Source of the DNA: Caecitellus pseudoparvulus
Taxonomy: Eukaryota > Bigyra: Bicosoecida
Direction: 5' to 3'
Length of the DNA stretch: 64,000 nucleotides
NCBI GenBank assembly: GCA_965644315.1
Contig: CBFFRQ010000149.1
Span: 1 to 64,000 of the forward strand
Positions within the stretch are counted from its first letter, which is position 1, and every line of letters starts with the position of its first letter. Under the pieces are notes generated by a model. It saw only the letters and a list, made by a program, of their open reading frames with translations, did no database searches and was not told where the DNA came from. The position numbers and the translations under genes are program-made. Positions 38,801 through 47,849 of this stretch are shown here, piece by piece.

Positions 38801-39719
38801 CATCCCACCAAACCAAATAATAAATTTTACCTTTAATTTTTTTCTTATCAAGAATCTTTTTAATTTTAAATAATTCTTGGTCTTCCTCTGCGTGTTTTAA
38901 ATCATTTTCAACATAGCTAACATTATCCATATTGTTTAACATATATCTATATTTTGTGGGATATCTTAGAACCTGTGTTATTTTATGTGGAAATCGTGAC
39001 CACCTCCGATCGCCTTCTCTAAATCTATTTATATCTTGTTGTTCCTGTGCTAGTGCATTTTCTGGAACATCAAGCCGATATTTTATAATATCCCCAACTT
39101 TAAATTTAGGGTGTCCTAATGGTTTCATATTTACAAAATGTAGCCCTCTTTCTTTTTCTTCCCTAAATTTATTTACTTTCTCACGTATTAAATTTAATAC
39201 TTCTTTATTATTCCATTCATTAAATGGCTTGTCTGTTTTAAGTTCTACTGCGTTCATATATGAATTTAAAAGCCTTGATAAAGTTTTATTTAATCGTTCT
39301 ACAACGCTCATTTGTTTATGTCTTCCCTTCTTTGCGACCCTTAATAAATAACCGTTATCATAAAGAAAGCTCTTCAAAAGCCCTTTAAATTCTGCCCCAC
39401 TATCAACTTGAAAATTAGCCCCTTCTTTAGGTTGAATATATGGGCGTTTTGAAATTGTTTTGAGTGCGTTTAAAACTGTAAGAGGGGTTTTATTTTTCAG
39501 GGGTTCAAAATCGAAATTATTAGTTTCCAAATCGCAAATAACCAATAAATATTTATATCCATCTTTTGTATGAGGTAAAAATAATAAATCCATCATAAAA
39601 TTATAGCCTTTAAATGGGAATATACGATTTTTAACACTACTAAAATTTTTTTCTTTCTCTTTAAAAATCTTAAAATCGCTATCATCTGTGCCTCCTATAT
39701 CGTCAATTATTTTATTCAT
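38801..39719 (-). pseudogene. Outer integrase, N-terminal and catalytic part, truncated by the inner element
   Basis: The fragment encodes the rve catalytic core: Asp in MMDLLFLPH, Asp in QVDSGAEF and Glu in VVERLNK, spaced as in the inner enzyme. The KFKVGDIIKYRL segment and the first half of a chromodomain (FKIKKILDKKK, KIYYLVWWD) follow. At WWD the frame runs into the inner terminal repeat and stops after about ten foreign residues at 38769. The remaining chromodomain codons lie at 21001-21098. The catalytic domain is whole, so a protein lacking its chromodomain might still be made, but normal integration is doubtful. Confidence 0.92.
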
Positions 39720-39765
39720 ATATAATATAATAGATATAAAGAAATATTAATTAAGTATATATATA

Positions 39766-40014
39766 ATGTGTGAAAAAGACACCAAAAAAGATAAGCCATA
39801 TAATGAAGTTGATACATATTGCCGAATATGTGGTTCTCATCATAAATACACTTCAAATTTAAACCATACACGAACCGTAAAACATCAAAAATATAGAACG
39901 ATAACACTAGGCGTAATTAATTTATATAAAGGGCGATTGAATGATTTAAAAAAACTTATAGAAAAATACGAGGAAATTGAAAAAGAAGCTAAAAAAAATA
40001 ATCTAAATATATAA
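39766..40014 (+). CDS. C2H2-type zinc-finger protein (outer)
   Basis: The 82-residue product has one zinc finger with ligands C19, C22, H34 and H40 (CRICGSHHKYTSNLNHTRTVKH). This is the pattern of mini zinc-finger proteins frequent in mimiviruses and virophages. A helical, Lys/Glu-rich C-terminal part follows. It is divergent from the truncated integrase, with a TATATATA leader. It probably binds DNA or RNA and may act in gene regulation. Confidence 0.75.
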   Translation: MCEKDTKKDKPYNEVDTYCRICGSHHKYTSNLNHTRTVKHQKYRTITLGVINLYKGRLNDLKKLIEKYEEIEKEAKKNNLNI

Positions 40015-40219
40015 TATGGTAAAGTTAAAATAAAATAAAAATCTTCTAGTTGTATTAATCCATTTGTTTAGTATTTTGCATTTTAAATATAGTATAGTAA
40101 ATTTTATCCTTTAATTATTTTGTTTTTACAAAATAATTATAGAATAAGTAAAAATACTGATTTAATTTAATATTGAATTTTGATTTAATAAAATTTATTA
40201 TACATTCTTAAAAATCGTT

Positions 40220-40783
40220 TTAGAATTTATTTTTCAGCTTAAAAGTCGCCCTGATTACTGAATATAACTCATCATAAGACGAAAAAATATTTAATAAATC
40301 GTGACCACAAGCGGAGATAAGCTCCAGCCGTTCTTTTTCACATTTTAAACGTTCGGCGTCATCTTCTACAGCCCTTAAATTTGCTTTAAAAAGCTTATTA
40401 CAAGGTGTGAGAACTACGATGCACTCATCCGCAACTCCTAAATATTGAGCTTCTTGAATGCTTGAACAAACTAATAATAAAGAGTGACCTTTTAAAGATG
40501 CTCTTAAATTTTCAACGTATTTTTTAGCCTCAACTAAATAATTTACTTCACTATTTACGCCATCTTCACGCTTGACACTTTCGCCAACATCTACGAGCTT
40601 AACCTTATCATTTCCTTTTAAAGCTTCACATAATCGGCTTTTACCTGTCTTTTTACTCATCACAATTGCTCCAAATTTAACCGCCTTAAATTTTTTTGCT
40701 TTGCTTCGTCTCCAGCATCTATAAGATGATTGAAGACCAAACGACACGAGCGAACCTAACATAAGCCCCTGTTCTAAATTCAT
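40220..40783 (-). CDS. Conserved P-loop protein with hydrophobic N terminus (outer)
   Basis: This 187-residue homologue of the inner protein at 27771 has the same length. Shared blocks are the hydrophobic N terminus, FGAIVMSKKTGKSRL (P-loop), LVDVGESV, LLVCSSIQEAQYLGV, VVLTPCNKLFK, LELISACGHDLLNIFSSYDE and the C terminus LYSVIRATFKLKNKF. Such even conservation over two otherwise diverged elements points to a core function. The P-loop suggests nucleotide binding; the partner is unknown. Confidence 0.75.
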   Translation of the reverse strand: MNLEQGLMLGSLVSFGLQSSYRCWRRSKAKKFKAVKFGAIVMSKKTGKSRLCEALKGNDKVKLVDVGESVKREDGVNSEVNYLVEAKKYVENLRASLKGHSLLLVCSSIQEAQYLGVADECIVVLTPCNKLFKANLRAVEDDAERLKCEKERLELISACGHDLLNIFSSYDELYSVIRATFKLKNKF

Positions 40784-40845
40784 ATATTATAGTATTATAT
40801 TTTATTTTGGTAATATATGGAAATTAATATTAATCTCTATATATT

Positions 40846-41304
40846 CTATTTTAAGTTTTCCCTTTCCTTCTCTTCCTTCTTTCGTAATCTATATTTTCGT
40901 TTTTGTTCCTTTATTTTATTTCTATTCTTTTCTCTATAATTCCTCATTCGTTGTCTTATTATTTCTCGGTTCTTTTCTCTATACACTTTATTTTTTTGTA
41001 AAAGAATACTTTTATTATCTTCGTAATATTCTTTATTGTTTCTGGTGGGTATAATTTTATTTACACATTCTGTATTTTCAATATAATATCGTTCTCTTGC
41101 GTGCAATTCCTCTTTACTTTTACACGGAAAATTTTCAATTAAAATAATATCAAAATCGTCATATTCAATTAGTTGTCTAGATGAGCAAATTTTTTTTGAT
41201 TTGTGTTGTGATTTTCTTTTGGAAAGTCGCTGAGTAGTTGAGCCAATATAAGTTAAACCACCACCAACAAGCTTATAAATTTTACTATCTTTATAATTTA
41301 CCAT
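40846..41304 (-). CDS. GIY-YIG endonuclease-like protein (copy 2, outer)
   Basis: The 152-residue paralogue of 16879-17298 has an almost identical nuclease domain (KIYKLVGGGLTYIGSTTQ, FDIILIENFPCKSKEELHAR, ECVNKIIPTR). It differs in its basic C-terminal tail (YREKNREIIRQRMRNYREKN). The leaders of both genes share TATATAATTAATAAAATG, which suggests a duplication that included the promoter. Having two copies with different tails hints at different DNA targets or protein partners. Confidence 0.85.
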   Translation of the reverse strand: MVNYKDSKIYKLVGGGLTYIGSTTQRLSKRKSQHKSKKICSSRQLIEYDDFDIILIENFPCKSKEELHARERYYIENTECVNKIIPTRNNKEYYEDNKSILLQKNKVYREKNREIIRQRMRNYREKNRNKIKEQKRKYRLRKKEEKERENLK

Positions 41305-41464
41305 TTTATTAATTATATATATTTTCTTCTTTTTAAGTCGTTTTTTTTTTCATTTTCATTCATTTTCATTATGTGACGTGGCACAACCCTGCGACCTCCA
41401 GCCCACTGGGTGGCACATCATATGAGTTTTTTCTACGGTCTATATATACAAGCCCCCCACACAC
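41305..41464 (+). promoter_or_regulatory. GC-richer leader with TATA box before the candidate RNA
   Basis: After a T/C-rich stretch, the base composition changes sharply at about 41375. GGGTGGCAC occurs at about 41408 and again near 41479. A TATA-like element, CTATATATACA, lies at about 41440-41450, some 25-30 bp before the first strong hairpins. This would fit an external (type 3) Pol III or a Pol II promoter. The assignment is inference. Confidence 0.4.
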
Positions 41465-41737
41465 ACGAGAGCCACGGTGGGTGGCACGGCGAGTCTAAAA
41501 GTTAAGACTCTGAGGATTTAGGGTTTCCTCAAGTTGCTTGGGACAAAAAGAGCCACCGAGAAAAAAATTCGGTGAATCGTCTCGAGTATCCTCCAATGGG
41601 AGGAGCAACGCAGCACGAAGAACTGTTCTGCGATTTGTCACTACGTCCCCTAAGATTCGCCCTAAACAAAAAACTGGTGGGTTAGCCCACGGTTTCAGCC
41701 CAATAAAAACTTACCGAAAACGTAAGGGCTGTTTTTT
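41465..41737 (+). ncRNA. Candidate structured non-coding RNA (outer element)
   Basis: This segment is much richer in G+C than its surroundings and encodes no recognisable protein. It contains a chain of short perfect hairpins: GAGTCT/AGACTC (41491/41505), TGAGGA/TCCTCA (41511/41526), CACCGA/TCGGTG (41554/41569), TCCTCC/GGAGGA (41589/41599), GTGGG/CCCAC (41677/41686), and a final long stem CAGCC..CTTAC/GTAAGGGCTG (41696/41722) followed at once by six T. No run of four T occurs between the TATA-like box and this T6, which is unusual in AT-rich DNA and is what a Pol III transcript needs. I could not match it to tRNA, RNase P, SRP, snRNA or hammerhead consensus. The strand and ends are inferred. 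Confidence 0.5.
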
Positions 41738-41892
41738 GTTTGAGGTTTTTCAAATTCCGCACGAGTCACAAAAAATAAAATGAAGCCCACATCAAGCCCT
41801 ACAATTTCCGCATATTTTCAAATTCCGCATTGACTCGGAACACATAAAAAAATCAAATTTGAACTTTTTTTACATACTTCAAAAAATATTTT

Positions 41893-41920
41893 AAGACAAT
41901 AAAAAAATTTTTTTTGTCTT
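41893..41920. terminator. Perfect hairpin AAGACAA / TTGTCTT
   Basis: AAGACAA (41893) pairs with TTGTCTT (41914) around an A/T-only loop that can pair further. It lies 60 bp beyond the end of the minus-strand gene at 41980 and may end or protect its transcript. Confidence 0.4.
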
Positions 41921-41979
41921 AGAGAATTTTAAATTTTTTCCTCCAAAATTTTTTTTTCACAAGGCTTTTAGATTGAAAC

Positions 41980-42255
41980 CTAATTGAAGAACCTTTTATT
42001 ATATGCATCTAAAGCATCCTTTAAATTGTCTTTTTCACCCCATAACAAGAAAAAACTTAGGTATCCTGCTCGTTTAGGGTCTCGTGTTCCAAGGTCGCTA
42101 ACGTGTCGTTTATGATAGTTTAGCCTTTTCTTTTTGTCTTTGTGGTCTATATATGTGTTTCCTCCTGCTTGTCCGAAATGTGTTTTAGTTCCATCATCAA
42201 ATATAGCCGTAAATCTTTTATTCTTCCGTGTGCTGGGTATAATATCTATAATCAT
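41980..42255 (-). CDS. Small conserved viral protein (DUF5754-like, outer)
   Basis: The 91-residue homologue of the inner protein at 28381 has matching blocks: DIIPSTRKNKRFTAIF, THFGQAGGNTYIDHKDKKKR, NYHKRHVSDLGTRDPKRAGY, and LKDALDAYNKRFF at the C terminus. The conserved basic and aromatic residues are spread over the whole length, which suggests a compact fold. Its function is unknown. It is the last gene of the minus-strand virion block. Confidence 0.75.
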   Translation of the reverse strand: MIIDIIPSTRKNKRFTAIFDDGTKTHFGQAGGNTYIDHKDKKKRLNYHKRHVSDLGTRDPKRAGYLSFFLLWGEKDNLKDALDAYNKRFFN

Positions 42256-42272
42256 ATATTATATATTACATT

Positions 42273-44180
42273 TTAATTGCTGATTCTATCCATTTTATAA
42301 GTTATTTCAACGTCAATATTTTCATTTATATCACTTTTAACCGCCACATTCCACGTAGGAAAGTTGCCAGATGCTGAAACTGTCATAACCTTACTTAATG
42401 TAATTTGTCCGTAGTTTTTTGATGCCTCGGCCTCCATAAATATACGCCCTATAGTTGTATCAATACCTGATGCAGAAGCAGGGGTAGTTAATCTACCAAA
42501 TACAACGGCTGTTGTTTGTCCCGGGCCATCTATTACTAAATTAATAGTAGCACTTAAAATATATGTTCCTGTTTGGTATGATTCAACAGGGATAACAGTA
42601 TCCATTACGAACGTTTTCCAAGTATTAGCGGTGAAAACATCATTAAGAGCTATTTTATAACTTTGAAAATTTGCTGTTCTTGCTAATAATTGCCCGTAGT
42701 TTGTTGCGTGATATTGTGTTGTAGCATCTTTTAACCATTCAATATTTCTATTGCCCATATCTAATTTAACATTTGTTTTAATTTCTGTGTTTGAAACTGA
42801 GAAACGCTGAACCGCTCCCCCCATATTATTACAAAAAAAGGCGTGTTCTGAAGAGCTACCGCCAGACATATTAACATATCGTGTTTCGTTGCTTAATTGT
42901 TCTATCCAATATGAAGCCAAAGAACCATCAGGACGAATTAATATTAATTTATCGGCTTGAATCTCTCCTACATCTTCAATATTATTACCATTCATATTAA
43001 TATTATTATTAAAACTGCTACCACCTGCCACACTATCAACATAAGCTTTATTAGCTCCATCAGTTCCTATAGTTGGGGTCGCTACATTTTCAATTTTATT
43101 ATTATTCATATCTAGCAAAGCTTCTATACTTGTAATTCCTGAAAATGTCTTATTTCCTGCTATGCTTTGATTTCCTGTAAGTTGAACACATTTATTAATT
43201 ATTTCATCATCAACATATTTTTTATTGGTTAAACAATCATCATTAAAAGCGGTGTCAGTTTGAAAAATACGACAACTAGGACTCAGATAAATTGCCCCTG
43301 TTTCATAAAAATATGTTAGTTGTTTATTTGGGTCGTTTCCAATTCTAAATTGAGCGGTTGTAGGGTTCTTCGCTGATAAAGTTAAAATTTTATTATTATT
43401 ATCTTGATTTAATAAAACCTCAGTTCCACCAAATAATAAATTTCCGTTAATATTTAATTCATCGTCGCCGTTATATGTTAAATCCATAGTTGTAGAGCCA
43501 TTATTAAAAGTTAATGAAGGGTTAGAGGCTTTATTCAGTGTTACCGTTTCATATGTTGGATTGGTAGGAGGAACTGGTGCAGGGTTTCCAGCATTACTAT
43601 TACCTAATAAAACATATAATTTATTATCGCTTGTTTTTAATAATCCTCCTTGTGGTTGTTGTTCTTGTGTTGTTGCTACTTTTAATGATGCGTGTTTAAA
43701 GCTTACGGTAATATTTGAAGTTCCATTATTTTGAGCTCCAATATATACATATCGTGCATTTGCTGGATAATCTAAACCGTCGCCGATAGCTTGAATATCG
43801 ATTTTATTATCTTTATTTACAAGATTAAAAGGGAAACCAGAAGAAATATAAGTATTATCCTTATCATAATAATCAACACGAATATTTAAATTTAATTCTT
43901 CCTCTTCTACTGTTTCCAATTCAACATAATAATTTAAATAAAGTTTATAATATGTCCCTTTATTTGATGGTAATAATAAAGCGTCTTGTATTGGTTGCGT
44001 TAAAAATAAGGTTTTATAAGTTGCATTGTTTGTTAATGTGTCAGTTGTTCCAAATGTTATGCCTGATGTGCTGATATAATTAAAAGCCTCTTGAAGTCGT
44101 GCTATGCTGTTATTTTGTGTTGGTTCATTATAAACCCCAGCATTCGCCATTTCGTAACGGTTATTAATTGCGTTAAACAT
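42273..44180 (-). CDS. Fibre / spike-like protein (outer)
   Basis: The 635-residue protein has an N-terminal beta domain (to ~190), a Pro-rich hinge (NAGNPAPVPPTNPTYE) and shaft repeats of the tail-fibre kind (LTGNQSIAGNKTFSG, MNNNKIENVATPTIGTDGAN, KAYVDSV, LILIRPDGSLAS). A C-terminal beta-rich head completes it. It lies directly downstream of the major capsid gene and likely forms the virion's attachment spike. Shaft repeats are shared with the inner protein at 28703, but the N-terminal domain and tip are different. Confidence 0.8.
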   Translation of the reverse strand: MFNAINNRYEMANAGVYNEPTQNNSIARLQEAFNYISTSGITFGTTDTLTNNATYKTLFLTQPIQDALLLPSNKGTYYKLYLNYYVELETVEEEELNLNIRVDYYDKDNTYISSGFPFNLVNKDNKIDIQAIGDGLDYPANARYVYIGAQNNGTSNITVSFKHASLKVATTQEQQPQGGLLKTSDNKLYVLLGNSNAGNPAPVPPTNPTYETVTLNKASNPSLTFNNGSTTMDLTYNGDDELNINGNLLFGGTEVLLNQDNNNKILTLSAKNPTTAQFRIGNDPNKQLTYFYETGAIYLSPSCRIFQTDTAFNDDCLTNKKYVDDEIINKCVQLTGNQSIAGNKTFSGITSIEALLDMNNNKIENVATPTIGTDGANKAYVDSVAGGSSFNNNINMNGNNIEDVGEIQADKLILIRPDGSLASYWIEQLSNETRYVNMSGGSSSEHAFFCNNMGGAVQRFSVSNTEIKTNVKLDMGNRNIEWLKDATTQYHATNYGQLLARTANFQSYKIALNDVFTANTWKTFVMDTVIPVESYQTGTYILSATINLVIDGPGQTTAVVFGRLTTPASASGIDTTIGRIFMEAEASKNYGQITLSKVMTVSASGNFPTWNVAVKSDINENIDVEITYKMDRISN

Positions 44181-44256
44181 ATCTATATAATTAACATATA
44201 TTTTTTATTATTCAGTTAATACAAAATAATAAAATACTTTTTTATAATTTAATTTT

Positions 44257-46029
44257 TTAAAGTAAGTTTTTTAAATAGTTTGAATTTTTACGCCGTCCTC
44301 CTGTGGTTATTCCTCCTCCTGCTGCTCCTCCTGTATTTTTACCATATCCTAGAACTTCCACAACATCGGCGGCTTTTTTTGCTCTGTCATCTCCTGAGGC
44401 TCTAGCAAGGCTTTTTCCTAATTTTGCCATTTCTTTCGTTACTGGACTAGAAGCGATTTTTTTTAATGTGCTGTTTAGTTTGCTCCAAAAATTAGACCCT
44501 CCGACATAACGTTTTAAGCTCATTGTGTCGCCTTGGACTGGTGCTTCTATAACTTCGCTTTCTGTAAGTGGTGCAGTGGTTATAGCAGATTGTCCGCCTT
44601 TAGTTACAAAGAATCCAGAATTTACAGCAACTAAATATAAAATGGGGCTTGTTACTGCTTCTGCTTGTTGGTTTTTGACTTCGACATCAAACTGCAGCGT
44701 GTAATTTCCGCCCACACCTGACGCAGCGCCATTGTTTAAAGCGAAATCAATCCCTGGACGAACGACAAGGAAGCCACCTACGAGGGGAACTTCTACAGCT
44801 GTTCCATTACCGCTCCACGCTGTGCCGTCGTATGTGTTATAATCCATATCTAGTCCGTTACGTTGTGACATATGGAATAATTGCTCTTTAGTCATACTGG
44901 ACATAATACCGCTTACATTATCAAACTGCATACTAATTGACTGAATAGGGAGGTGATAATCGCCGACTTTATTATCTGTTATATTTGGTTTTACATAAAT
45001 TAGCATTAAATCAGGAATTTGCGAAAGTGTGACCGTTTGGCTTTTTAATTTTGCGGTTGCTCCTGCTCCAATTGTTACACCTGTATTATTAGAAACAAAT
45101 CTAGGGAATTCCATATATGGGACGATGTTCTGTTCAGGTAAAGGAATAGATAAACTAGGAGTTCTAAAAACGCAATTAATGCGAGGGTCAATAAATGGGT
45201 TACTTCCTGTAAATCTAACGGTTGAAATTGCTAAATTATCAGGATTATAACAACGTAGAAGGCGTGAAGGGTCGCCGACATTTGCCTGAATTCTAATATT
45301 GTTTATTCCAAAAAGTCCGCAACTGTCTTCTTCTGATTCATTCCAAATAAAGGGACTAACCATTAAATTTTCGGTGACGTCTAATTCAAAATATAAAACT
45401 TGTGTTCCGTTAGCGTCTTTAGCTGCGTCCCATACTGGCTGAGTGCCTAGGGGGTTACCATTTGCATCAACCCATTTAAAGCCTGTAAATGCTCCATTAG
45501 GTTGGTTATCATTTGAGAGGGCTGAACCGTAGCCATTTAATACACTTGCTGGTTGGGTTTTACCATCATCATACTTTAAAAATTTATCAAGCATAACAGG
45601 CGTTGTTTTGCTTTTATGGTTATGTTTTGTTGCGGTGATTCTTTCAATTTCATATAAAATATCCCTTACGTTGCTTGTGGTGGTTGCATTATTAATAGTT
45701 GCTGAAAGTGTGGTAAATAAGGAATGTAAAGGATACGCACAAGATGCTAAATGAACCCCATAATAAATCCCTATTACAGCTCCTGCGGTTCGTGCTACTG
45801 CTGTCGTTACCGTAAATTCGCCACGAATTTTGGTAGAAATTGGGACTGGTCTATCCATAAAAACATTTTGATTTGGTGAGTTAATATTAAAAGCAAGAGC
45901 GGAAGAAGAGCTATTATTAGCTTGAAATGATGTGTTTGAAACGCTTAACGCTCCTTCATTTACTGCATATCGTGGGGTTGGTTGCACGATGCGAGCATCC
46001 ATAATTTTAACTTTTTCTACTTGAGACAT
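44257..46029 (-). CDS. Major capsid protein, virophage-like (outer)
   Basis: The 590-residue protein has a size and layout typical of virophage double-jelly-roll capsid proteins: a beta-rich body (PRFVSNNTGV, LSQIPDLMLIYVKPN, YHLPIQSISMQFDNVSG) and a basic C-terminal tail (GGRRKNSNYLKNLL) after a Gly-rich linker. It starts right after TATATATATG (late type). The upstream genes on the same strand are a penton-like protein, adenain-like protease and packaging ATPase, matching the conserved virophage order. It shows no visible similarity to the capsid protein of the nested element. Confidence 0.82.
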   Translation of the reverse strand: MSQVEKVKIMDARIVQPTPRYAVNEGALSVSNTSFQANNSSSSALAFNINSPNQNVFMDRPVPISTKIRGEFTVTTAVARTAGAVIGIYYGVHLASCAYPLHSLFTTLSATINNATTTSNVRDILYEIERITATKHNHKSKTTPVMLDKFLKYDDGKTQPASVLNGYGSALSNDNQPNGAFTGFKWVDANGNPLGTQPVWDAAKDANGTQVLYFELDVTENLMVSPFIWNESEEDSCGLFGINNIRIQANVGDPSRLLRCYNPDNLAISTVRFTGSNPFIDPRINCVFRTPSLSIPLPEQNIVPYMEFPRFVSNNTGVTIGAGATAKLKSQTVTLSQIPDLMLIYVKPNITDNKVGDYHLPIQSISMQFDNVSGIMSSMTKEQLFHMSQRNGLDMDYNTYDGTAWSGNGTAVEVPLVGGFLVVRPGIDFALNNGAASGVGGNYTLQFDVEVKNQQAEAVTSPILYLVAVNSGFFVTKGGQSAITTAPLTESEVIEAPVQGDTMSLKRYVGGSNFWSKLNSTLKKIASSPVTKEMAKLGKSLARASGDDRAKKAADVVEVLGYGKNTGGAAGGGITTGGRRKNSNYLKNLL

Positions 46030-46080
46030 ATATATATAACTTTTAGAAAAAAAAAATATATATTATATATTAAAAAAAAT

Positions 46081-47199
46081 TTACTTTTTAGAAAATAATA
46101 ATTTCATAGTTACATTTCCTAAATTACTTAATTTTATAGGTATTAGTTCCCCTGTTAATCTAGCCTTCCAAAATACATTTATATTTATGCTTCTTATAGT
46201 TTCTGAATTATTTGATAAGCTTATCCAACGTGGCGGACCTTGTGGAATGTAGCTTATAAATTGTTTATATTCGTATGCATCGTCAAGGGTTAGGGCAATG
46301 TCTGTTATAATACTTTCATAATTACTGCTCGAATCTGTGGGGGTTGTTGTGTTACTGCTTCCGAATGTGATAGGCTGGGCGACTCCTTCAGGAATAATTG
46401 GTAATATTGAACTTGTAAAAACTAAAGAAGACACAGGCGACCAATAAGAACCGAGGCTGATAGCCTCTTGCTCAACCTTTACATAATCTGTATTATCGCC
46501 CCCTATATCTAGCGTTACACTGTTTAACCCTGCGTTATTTCTTGGTAAAATGCGGTATCTTTGGGCGTTGTTGCTGTCGTCTAAATCGTGAGGATAAAAG
46601 CCTATTAGATTATATAAATTACTATTAAAATATATTTTTATTTTTAGGTCATCCAAAATATAAAAATCAAATTTCTTTTTTGAAGGTTCATAATTTAAAA
46701 ATGATTTTTTTAAATCTGTGAATGCTGGGTCATCAATTTTAACCTGTGCGTTTATATCTGTTATAGCACTTGATAAAGCATTATTAATTAAGCTTACGAA
46801 ATGTTCGTATGAATTACAATAATAATATTCATACTCCATTTTCTGCGTTGTGAATGGGTCATTTGGTGGGGTTTTGCTTGCGTCTTCAGGTTGCCATATT
46901 ACGGCTTGTGTGCTTTCGTATAGTGTCAAATTAGTGTGTAAATAAGCAATTTTGACAGAATAAACGGTTTTATTTGGGTTCGTTTGATTTGGTTCAATAT
47001 GAGGAATAAATAACGGTATATCTTGAACGCCGTTCATAGTAAAACGCATAACCGCCATTTTATATTTTGATATATCTCTTATTATCGGTTGGTCTCTTGT
47101 TTCGTTAAATGTGGCTCTTGGGTCATTTACTATTCCTTGACTTGTTGTGCGACCGTTGATAATATCAATATTATAATAAATATTCTCTTCTTGATTCAT
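46081..47199 (-). CDS. Putative minor capsid (penton-like) protein (outer)
   Basis: This 372-residue beta-rich protein is encoded between protease and major capsid genes, where virophages carry the penton gene. Features include DISKYKMAVMRFTMNGVQDI, LFIPHIEP and a long second half ending in WKARLTGELIPIKLSNLGNV. No diagnostic motif is visible, so the call relies on position and composition. It is transcribed from a TATATAATA-type leader. Confidence 0.65.
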   Translation of the reverse strand: MNQEENIYYNIDIINGRTTSQGIVNDPRATFNETRDQPIIRDISKYKMAVMRFTMNGVQDIPLFIPHIEPNQTNPNKTVYSVKIAYLHTNLTLYESTQAVIWQPEDASKTPPNDPFTTQKMEYEYYYCNSYEHFVSLINNALSSAITDINAQVKIDDPAFTDLKKSFLNYEPSKKKFDFYILDDLKIKIYFNSNLYNLIGFYPHDLDDSNNAQRYRILPRNNAGLNSVTLDIGGDNTDYVKVEQEAISLGSYWSPVSSLVFTSSILPIIPEGVAQPITFGSSNTTTPTDSSSNYESIITDIALTLDDAYEYKQFISYIPQGPPRWISLSNNSETIRSININVFWKARLTGELIPIKLSNLGNVTMKLLFSKK

Positions 47200-47217
47200 A
47201 TATATAATAGTAATATT

Positions 47218-47802
47218 TTAATTTTTTATTTTAGTTATTAAATCGTGCGTCAATTTCGTGACTATATCGTCATAATCTTTCAAATATTTATTTTTTAATT
47301 CATTCAATAATTTAGAATATTTTTTTAATGGTAATTTATGAAATATCAGCCGTGAGGCTGTATGCCTTCCACACGTCCCTATATCATCGCCTAATTTTTG
47401 AAATTTTTTATTATTATATTCTAAATTATAACCTGCTTCTTGTATCATCTTTAATAATTTTGGTTCGGTTTGTCCTACTTTTTCGGCTACGTCTGGAGGT
47501 GTTCCTAAATTTTGGATTGATGTATCAGGGGGGAAGCCGTAAGGGTCAAAATATTCAATTGTATTATTTCGTTTTATTATGCATACCCAATGCCCCACGG
47601 TTTCACTTTGTGTAAGATATAATAAAATACAACGCCCTAATTTATCGAGTATTTCGTCAATATGTCTAAAATTATAAAGTTGATTATATGGGTATATGTT
47701 AGTATCAGGATTTAAAATATAATCTAAATCGTCATTGCTTAAATATTGAGCCTTTAAATATTCTCTAAATTCTTTATTTTTTTCTACATCTTCACCGTTC
47801 AT
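47218..47802 (-). CDS. Adenain-type cysteine protease (capsid maturation, outer)
   Basis: The 194-residue protease shows the adenovirus-protease/Ulp1 catalytic set in order: H71 (VGHWVCII), D86 (EYFDPYG), Q135 (FQKLGDD) and C144 (GTCGRHTASRL). Homologues in virophages and Polintons cleave capsid and core proteins during maturation. It lies between the ATPase and penton-like genes, as in mavirus-type virophages. The nested element has no counterpart that I can find. Confidence 0.92.
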   Translation of the reverse strand: MNGEDVEKNKEFREYLKAQYLSNDDLDYILNPDTNIYPYNQLYNFRHIDEILDKLGRCILLYLTQSETVGHWVCIIKRNNTIEYFDPYGFPPDTSIQNLGTPPDVAEKVGQTEPKLLKMIQEAGYNLEYNNKKFQKLGDDIGTCGRHTASRLIFHKLPLKKYSKLLNELKNKYLKDYDDIVTKLTHDLITKIKN

Positions 47803-47849
47803 TTTATATATATAATTATAAATATAAAATTAAATTTCAATTAAAATTA

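Noticed and set aside
41505-41530. Hammerhead-like CTGAGGA core in the GC-rich island
   Set aside because: The required GAAA and flanking stems I-III are not found in workable positions; the segment forms a simple hairpin instead.
41538-41783. 81-codon plus-strand frame in the GC-rich island
   Set aside because: It crosses several perfect hairpins, has no domain and fits better as part of a structured RNA.
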